Shown here one piece after another: positions 6,452 to 10,337 of a stretch of DNA of 10,337 nucleotides. The number at the start of each line of letters is the position of its first letter. Position 1 is the stretch's first letter. The position numbers and the translations under genes are program-made. The notes below the pieces were generated by a model. That model did no database searches. It saw only the letters and a program-made list of their open reading frames with translations, and was not told the origin of the DNA. This DNA is from JAWXBM01 sp034440115 (GTDB lineage: Bacteria > Pseudomonadota > Gammaproteobacteria > Xanthomonadales > SZUA-36), in contig JAWXBM010000079.1 of the NCBI GenBank assembly GCA_034440115.1, positions 1 through 10,337 of the forward strand. Direction: 5' to 3'.

Positions 6452-7135
6452 TTAAATGGACCAGGCCGTTGTTGGTGGGGCACGGCCCTCTGGCAAGAAG
6501 CGAGATGCTGCTGAAGTGGGTTGCTGAGCCAGGTGCGCAAGTATTTTCCGGATCACCGGTGGGCCTTCGATACAAGCGATAATCTTCACCGCGCCCCCAC
6601 ATTGGCTGCAGGATTCAATATCGATATTAAATACGCGCTTCAATCTTCTGGCCCAGGTCATCGCTGCGGGGCGTTCCTGCGCTGAAGCTTTCTGCATTTT
6701 CCGCAGTGCTGCTTTACCTTTGCCTCGTTTGGCGGGCGTGATCAACCCGCGATGCTTACTATTGGGCGCGAAAACGCCATGAAAGCGGATAAGGTTAACG
6801 CGTGGTTTGGGGACCAGGGCGACCCGTCTGGAGATGAAATCCAACGGCTCGAAAATGACATGAGTCGTGCCGTTTCTCCAGGGCGTCTTTAATTCATAAC
6901 GTATTTGACCATTACGGGTCAGTGACAGGCGTTGGTTGGAGACGGCAGGCCTGGCAATGTAGCGACACAGGCGCTCCAGTTTAGCCCGTTCACTTGCGCC
7001 GGCGGCGACACCTGCGTGCAGTGAGAACCCAGCCACCTCGCCCACCGAAGATGCGAAAGCGTCATCTGCGCAATCGGGTAAGGTTTGTAAGGTGAATACC
7101 TTGCGCCCTTGCTGCGGTCCCACGGCTATGCGGTA
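6452..7135 (-). pseudogene. IS91-family transposase, C-terminal part after frameshift
   Basis: This part begins with the residues YRIAVGPQQGRKVFTLQTLP, which in intact relatives follow directly on the N-terminal part. The probable catalytic tyrosine lies in RLCRYIARPAV, with a single tyrosine where IS91 itself has a pair. Then come RYELKTPWRNGTTHVIFEP and LVPKPRVNLIRFHGVFAPNS, a lysine-rich stretch, and a C-terminal CSQCGG zinc motif in the usual DIExCxxCGG context. It ends with the normal RAPP-rich tail, so this end is complete. A GTG at 7123 could start an independent product, but I regard this as the second half of a broken gene. It joins the first half only if about 44 bp at 7136-7179 are removed. 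Confidence 0.88.
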
Positions 7136-7989
7136 CGACTGCAGGGACGCAGGAGGTAGAGCAACGCAGGAGCAGTTGCCGAGGTAATCGAAGCGCCCAG
7201 GAGATGATTCGACGGATCTTCATCTGCAGCATCCATTGCTTCTGGAGTGAGATAGATTTGCCCGGTATCACGCGCCAACAGGCCGCTACGCTCCAGGTGG
7301 CGGCCAATGCGGTGGGCGATCGTATGCGTCAGTTGCGTGAGCTCATCCCTGGTGGGTGCCGTGACCCGACGAAAGCGTACCGGCTTGCCGTGCCTGGGAT
7401 CAATGTAAACCCCGTCCAGAAACAACATGTGGAAGTGGGTGTTGAGATTCAGCGCGCCACCGAAGCGTTGGATCAACGTCACTGCCCCGGTCTTTGCCGT
7501 AGTTGGAGTAAAACCTGCTTTGTGGGTGAGATGCGTAGCGATAGCGCGGTAGACGATGCCCAATGCCTTGCCCATGACAGCCGGTTGACTGGCAAACAGA
7601 AAGCGCAGCGGAAACGGGACACTGAGGACCCATTGCCTCATCGGCTGACGCGGCAGGACTTCATCTGCCAACAGAGCAGCGCTGTCCGCCATACGCCGTG
7701 CACCGCAACTGGCGCAAAAACCGCGCCGTTCGCAAATGAACGCGACCAGTTTCTCGTGGTGGCAGGCCTCACAGCGAACGCGCAGGAAACCATGCTCAAG
7801 CCGGCCGCACTTCAGGTACTCATCAAATTCGCGGCAAATGAAAGTGGGAAGGTGTTTGCCCTGGCTGGCCAGTTCGGCCTGGAACTCAGGCCAGTATTCC
7901 TCGATGACCTGGTAGAGCAAGGTCGCTTCGGGCCGATGCCGCCGGTATGCGGGTGGGTGAGAGGGTGCCAGCGCTGAGAGAGTAGCCAC
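7126..7989 (-). pseudogene. IS91-family transposase, N-terminal part (zinc finger and HUH domain)
   Basis: The 287-residue reading frame carries the IS91 N-terminal zinc-binding region, with cysteines at 61, 73, 76, 92 and 95 (CGRLEHGFLRVRCEAC and FCASCG). It then has the HUH nickase motif, H185 and H187 in LNTHFHMLFLDGVY. The start GTG 7989 gives the expected MATLSALAPSHPPAYRRH beginning, although no good Shine-Dalgarno sequence is visible. Family sequence is normal up to LLGASIT; residues after about 269 (SATAPALLYLLRPCSRTA) are unrelated to the family and come from an inserted segment that ends the frame at TAG 7126-7128. The product would have the nickase histidines but lack the catalytic tyrosine, so it should be inactive. 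Confidence 0.9.
7136..7179. repeat. 44-bp insertion disrupting the IS91 transposase, with internal repeat
   Basis: Removing exactly these 44 bases restores one continuous family-like reading, LLGASITS followed by YRIAVGPQQG. The segment is flanked by a 3-bp repeat, CGA at 7136-7138 and 7180-7182. It contains the 9-mer ACGCAGGAG twice (7147-7155 and 7164-7172), 17 bp apart. It therefore looks like a small inserted repeat sequence rather than random drift. Its length, 2 modulo 3, explains the frameshift. Confidence 0.65.
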
Positions 7990-7994
7990 GGATG

Positions 7995-8025
7995 CGGTGA
8001 ACGAAGTGATTGAGTCCGTTCACCG
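7995..8025. repeat. perfect 9-bp inverted repeat just upstream of the IS91 transposase start
   Basis: The arms CGGTGAACG (7995-8003) and CGTTCACCG (8017-8025) flank a 13-base loop and sit five bases before the GTG start on the minus strand. As RNA, this hairpin would lie right at the translation start and could hold the start region closed. Hairpins at this position limit translation from read-through transcripts in several other insertion sequences. The role here is inferred. Confidence 0.55.
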
Positions 8026-8106
8026 TGTGGCCCGCAGCGGCCATTGTCTAGAGCAAAAAATCCTGAGTATGCGTAAGCATTCGTTGCGGCATCATTAAGG
8101 AAATCC

Positions 8107-8619
8107 GTGAAGCACTCGGCGGCGCTGGTGCCGAAACCAAGGGTTAATCTAACCCGCTTCCATGGTGTGTTCGCACCCAACAGCAAGTTTCGTGTACTGG
8201 TCACACCGGCCAGGCGGGGCATTCGGATTGAGTGTCAGCACACTGCCGGTTTCGAGCCGCCCATGGACCACTATCCTGTCCGCATCCAAAAGAACCGTGC
8301 CCTGCCGCTGAAAGCGGAATTGTTTGATTATGCGGTCGTGTTGGCGAAGAGCGATGCTGACCTTGCGGCTCCGCCGGTCGTCCAGGTCATGCTGAATGGA
8401 CCGCCAACGGGCGATGTTGATGTCTCTGATGATGCACTCCCGGCCGGCCAGGGTAGTGAGGGCAATCAATTCGTGTTTACCGATGAAGACAAGTGGCAGT
8501 TCAATCTGAAGACCGGTCAATTTGAGGCACCAGGGACATACATTGTCTGGATGGAGAGTGGTGATCCCGACGCGTACGCCTTTGTTCCACAGTGCGTGAC
8601 GGAGTTTGAGATCAGGTAG
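8107..8619 (+). CDS. chimeric ORF: IS91 transposase remnant fused to an Ig-like surface-protein C-terminus
   Basis: The 170-residue reading frame has two unrelated parts. Residues 6-38 (ALVPKPRVNL, RFHGVFAPNSK and so on) match the C-terminal half of an IS91 transposase: 28 of 33 residues equal the copy at 6733-6823 on the other strand. Residues from about 46 on (GFEPP...KNRALPLKAEL, then a beta-rich stretch ending GTYIVWMESGDPDAYAFVPQC and TEFEIR) look like the C-terminal Ig-like domain of secreted or surface proteins. Such domains have a PxK[FA]xL strand, a YNLKT-type strand (here FNLKTG) and GTY...VESGD...PxCxxxFxI. The upstream part of that gene is lost. The GTG at 8107 has AAGGA five bases upstream, so expression is possible, though there is no signal peptide. 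A terminator follows. Confidence 0.65.
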   Translation: MKHSAALVPKPRVNLTRFHGVFAPNSKFRVLVTPARRGIRIECQHTAGFEPPMDHYPVRIQKNRALPLKAELFDYAVVLAKSDADLAAPPVVQVMLNGPPTGDVDVSDDALPAGQGSEGNQFVFTDEDKWQFNLKTGQFEAPGTYIVWMESGDPDAYAFVPQCVTEFEIR

Positions 8620-8642
8620 CCATGTTATTGGGATGTAGCAGG

Positions 8643-8673
8643 AAAGGCCCGCCTTGTGTGGGCCTTTTCTTTA
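8643..8673 (+). terminator. rho-independent terminator
   Basis: An eight-bp perfect stem, AAAGGCCC (8643-8650) with GGGCCTTT (8660-8667), encloses a nine-base loop and is followed by TCTTT. It lies 23 bp after the stop of the chimeric Ig-domain ORF and would end its transcript. Confidence 0.8.
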
Positions 8674-8704
8674 TGGGTATGTAAAGGGCGGCTATTGGCG
8701 ATAG

Positions 8705-8839
8705 TTTGCGGACATCCACAATTCAGGGGAGCTGCTGAAGTATTGCAAGCATGATACGGAGGCGATGGTAAGGTTGGTGGGCTTTTTTAACGGCATCGAG
8801 TCAGAGTCAAGCTCCGCCGAAATGCCGTTAAGCACTTGA
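8705..8839 (+). pseudogene. short gene remnant resembling the end of a DUF2779 protein
   Basis: The frame reads FADIHNSGELLKYCKHDTEA and then MVRLVGFF before running into the inverted-repeat segment at 8787 and a TGA at 8837-8839. The LLxYCxxDTxAMVxL pattern is what I know from the C-terminal end of DUF2779 proteins, which have a nuclease-like fold. A stop codon (8702-8704) precedes it in frame and there is no start codon, so only a fragment survives. The assignment rests on one short motif and is tentative; the match is too patterned to ignore but could be chance. Confidence 0.4.
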
Positions 8840-8845
8840 CTCTGA
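8787..8845. repeat. two interleaved perfect inverted repeats (A-B-A'-B')
   Basis: Arm A is TTAACGGCAT (8787-8796) and A' is ATGCCGTTAA (8822-8831). Arm B is TCAGAGTCAAG (8801-8811) and B' is CTTGACTCTGA (8835-8845). Each pair is perfect (10 and 11 bp) and they alternate, so either hairpin, or partly both as a pseudoknot, could form in single-stranded DNA or RNA. The gaps are 4, 10 and 3 bases. TTGACTCTGA-type ends recall the borders of IS200-like or REP-type elements in gammaproteobacteria (impression, not searched). No transposase is attached. Confidence 0.7.
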
Positions 8846-8898
8846 TCCCATAACTTTCGTAAGGCTGATCACTTCTTCTAGCAAGCTGGCTCGTCTGC

Positions 8899-10056
8899 TC
8901 ATTCCTCGAACAACTTTAAATAGGGCTCGAAACGGTAGCGGCGGTTTCTGGCATAACCGGTGAATTCACGCAGAATACCGATTGCCTCCAGTCGCGAGAC
9001 CAGGTTATTGGCCCCGGCTGGCGTGATGTCCAGCAACTTCCGGATATCCGCTACGCTGACCATGGGCCGGTCAAACAAATGTTCCAGCATGCGATGGCCG
9101 TTGCCGGCAGCTCGCCCCAGGTTTTCAGTGACCAGGCCGCGGGCCTCTTCGCGCACCTGCAGGATGCGGCGTGCCGTCAGCGCGGCTTCGCCTGCTACTT
9201 CGGTTACGCCCTGGAAAAAAAACTGCATCCAGCCTTCCCAGTCTCCCAATTCACGAACGGCTTGCAGGTGGTCGTAATATTGGCTGCGGTGTTTCTTGAA
9301 GTAGTGCGACAAATAAAGCACTGGCTTGGGCAATACGCCACATTCGGCCAGCAGAAAGGTGATCAGCAGTCGCCCGACCCGACCATTGCCATCGAGGAAG
9401 GGATGAATGGTTTCGAACTGTGCATGGGCCAGCCCGACTTTGGCCAACACGGGCAAAGAATCGTTCAGGTGCAGAAAGCGTTCCAGCTCCGACATGGCAG
9501 CCGGCACCTCATGCGGTGGTGGTGGAACAAACACGGCATCATTCAGCCTGCTGCCTGCTGTTCCAATCCAGTTTTGGGTAGTACGAAGTTCCCCAGGCGC
9601 CGAATGCTGCCCTCGCACGCCTTGCATCAGCTTTTCGTGTATTTCCCGAATCAAACGCACGGAGACCGGCAATTCAGGCAGTCGCCCTAAACCGTGATTC
9701 ATGGCCTGCACATAGTTAACGACTTCGGCCACATCATGCGGCGCATTCGGATCATGAATGGCGGCTTCTGCTGCCAACAGATCCTGCAAAGAGCTTTGCG
9801 TACCTTCAATCTGGCTGGAAAGCACGGCCTCCTTGCGCACATACATGAACACAAACAAATCGGGGTTTGGCAGCGTCATCACCGCGCCGCCCAAGTGACC
9901 AAGCGCAAGGTCGGCTGCAGACAGCAGTTTTTGCAGCTCCCGTTCCAAAGCCAAAGGTGGATTGGGCGGGAGACTGGCTGGAATAAAGGCACGATAGCCA
10001 CTGGCTTGTCGCTGATAGTGGCCTGATCGGTTCTTATTCAAGGTTGTGTTAATCAT
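8899..10056 (-). CDS. Fic-domain protein (class II, winged-helix C-terminus)
   Basis: This 385-residue predicted AMP-transferase of the Fic family is likely to modify a target hydroxyl with AMP from ATP. The catalytic motif HPFLDGNGRVGR (residues 218-229; H218 the base, D222 metal, R226 and R229 phosphate) is complete. The inhibitory helix motif S80-x3-E84-G85 in LSSQIEGT lies before the Fic core, which makes it a class II, self-inhibited member. E84 should block ATP gamma-phosphate binding until released. The N-terminal region (1-100) is the usual Fic_N segment with FIPASLPPNPPL. A C-terminal winged-helix segment (about 320-370, VSVADIRKLLDITPAGANNLVSRLEAIGIL) suggests DNA binding and possible self-regulation. 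Length is normal. No separate antitoxin gene is needed or seen. Start ATG 10056 fits the family; its ribosome site is weak. Confidence 0.95.
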   Translation of the reverse strand: MINTTLNKNRSGHYQRQASGYRAFIPASLPPNPPLALERELQKLLSAADLALGHLGGAVMTLPNPDLFVFMYVRKEAVLSSQIEGTQSSLQDLLAAEAAIHDPNAPHDVAEVVNYVQAMNHGLGRLPELPVSVRLIREIHEKLMQGVRGQHSAPGELRTTQNWIGTAGSRLNDAVFVPPPPHEVPAAMSELERFLHLNDSLPVLAKVGLAHAQFETIHPFLDGNGRVGRLLITFLLAECGVLPKPVLYLSHYFKKHRSQYYDHLQAVRELGDWEGWMQFFFQGVTEVAGEAALTARRILQVREEARGLVTENLGRAAGNGHRMLEHLFDRPMVSVADIRKLLDITPAGANNLVSRLEAIGILREFTGYARNRRYRFEPYLKLFEE

Positions 10057-10073
10057 GGGTTCGGAATTCGATC

Positions 10074-10096
10074 ATAATAAACGTAGCGTTTACTAT
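10074..10096. promoter_or_regulatory. palindromic operator in front of the Fic gene
   Basis: The core is a perfect inverted repeat, TAAACG (10078-10083) and CGTTTA (10087-10092), around a TAG spacer. The arms extend to 10 bp with one mismatch (10077 against 10093). It overlaps the predicted -10 box and lies 18 bp upstream of the start codon, a classic repressor position. The winged-helix end of the Fic protein itself is the obvious candidate to bind it (inference). Confidence 0.6.
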
Positions 10097-10121
10097 AAGC
10101 TCAAAATGGCGGCATAATCAA
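10092..10121 (-). promoter_or_regulatory. putative sigma-70 promoter of the Fic gene
   Basis: On the minus strand, TTGATT (10116-10121) as -35 and TATAGT (10092-10097) as -10 are separated by 18 bases, close to consensus. Transcription would begin near 10085 with a leader of about 28 bases. The -10 box lies inside the palindrome, so a bound repressor would block it. Confidence 0.5.
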
Positions 10122-10147
10122 CGTTTGTTTTTGATGAGTTAATTCAG

Positions 10148-10336
10148 TTAATTGCGGGCCTGGTAGTAGCAATCGCCATAATCCGAGCTTCCACAAACAT
10201 AGCGAAAGCGGTAATAGAAATAGTCGTCGGCCACGGGACAGCTTTCTTGAATGGCTTCGCATCGCTGTTTGCAGTAGCTGTCTCTCCAGGTGCTTTCGCG
10301 CGGATCATCCGCTGCTGCCAATGGGCGTTCAAGTTC
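10148..10336 (-). CDS. C-terminal 62 residues of a cysteine-rich protein (partial)
   Basis: A minus-strand frame open from the window edge to TAA at 10148-10150 reads ELERPLAAADDPRESTWRDS, then YCKQRCEAIQESC, then DDYFYYRFRYVCGSSDYGDC and YYQARN. It has five cysteines, many aromatics and no start codon, so the gene begins outside the window. The CxxxC pair, later single cysteines and the Tyr-rich strand-like segments suggest a small disulfide-bonded exported protein or a lipoprotein tail. I do not recognise the family. The frame was chosen over the overlapping one that starts with ATG, because that one has a less protein-like composition. It lies upstream of the Fic gene on the same strand, with the Fic promoter between them. 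Confidence 0.5.
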   Translation of the reverse strand, partial: ELERPLAAADDPRESTWRDSYCKQRCEAIQESCPVADDYFYYRFRYVCGSSDYGDCYYQARN

Positions 10337-10337
10337 A

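Larger units (their letters stand above)
6221..8100 (-). mobile_element. IS91-family rolling-circle element
   Basis: This single-ORF element encodes an HUH transposase, now frameshifted. Downstream of the stop at 6452 is a tail of about 230 bp, as in the oriIS region of IS91-family elements. It ends with a GC-rich hairpin at 6249-6264 (CCCC, eight-base loop, GGGG). A CTTG tetranucleotide (minus strand) at 6217-6220 matches the tetranucleotide target type known for the family and is my proposed right limit. The left (ter) limit is uncertain: somewhere between 8040 and 8120, where the oppositely oriented IS91 remnant begins. As known for the family, there are no terminal inverted repeats or target duplications to fix the ends. 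Confidence 0.6.

Noticed and set aside
7204..7977. Plus-strand open frame of 257 codons
   Set aside because: It is fully antisense to the HUH domain of the IS91 transposase.
8787..8845. A stable H-type pseudoknot with both stems fully formed
   Set aside because: The three-base gap before B' is too short to cross a 10-bp stem, so both stems can hardly be complete together; alternative hairpins are more likely.
10144..10332. Minus-strand ORF of 62 codons starting with ATG
   Set aside because: It is out of frame with the more protein-like cysteine-rich reading over the same bases and has no motif.
1..10337. CRISPR array, tRNA or rRNA genes
   Set aside because: No regularly spaced direct repeats and no recognisable tRNA or rRNA segments were seen on either strand.

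Overview
No single organism is clearly written in this window. It reads as a mosaic of at least three blocks joined by insertion sequences. The left end (1-1940) and the IS91-type element (about 6221-8100) carry transposases of families common in Proteobacteria. The block between them (about 1941-6220) is GC-rich and has host-type genes. The Ala/Thr/Pro/Ser-rich linker of its cupredoxin and the general style of its proteins recall Chloroflexota of the Thermomicrobia type; that is an inference from style, not a database match. The right end (8620-10337) has lower GC and holds a Fic-domain gene. The sequence may be a genome rich in mobile DNA, or a composite contig.

Layout. 1-90: last codons of an IS30-family transposase. 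99-1187: complete IS630-family transposase. 1215-1898 (minus): complete IS6-family transposase. The three lie almost end to end and several expected element termini are missing. 1941-2292: no gene recognised. 2293-3249 (minus): radical SAM protein with C-terminal cysteines. 3485-4012 and 4100-4615 (plus): two tandem paralogous nitroreductases. 4716-5186 (plus): Tat-exported amicyanin-like cupredoxin. 5155-5676 (minus): GNAT acetyltransferase, overlapping the cupredoxin tail to tail. 5744-6220 (minus): C-terminal piece of an unrecognised gene cut off by the IS91-type element.

The IS91-type element runs on the minus strand. Its HUH transposase is broken by an inserted segment of about 44 bp that shifts the frame. 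Next to it, on the plus strand, is a piece of a second IS91 transposase fused in frame to an Ig-like C-terminal domain (8107-8619), followed by a rho-independent terminator. A short remnant resembling the end of a DUF2779 protein follows, running into an interleaved pair of inverted repeats (8787-8845). The window closes with a class II Fic protein (8899-10056, minus), whose predicted promoter overlaps a palindrome, and the cysteine-rich C-terminus of another gene (10148-10336, minus).

Function. The middle block fits redox and small-molecule metabolism: flavin reductases, a blue copper protein and a radical SAM enzyme. Apart from the nitroreductase pair, nothing proves that these genes act together. 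I did not find a clear new defence or biosynthetic system. The points most worth following are the interleaved inverted repeats, the Fic operator, the chimeric IS91/Ig ORF and the insertion inside the IS91 transposase.
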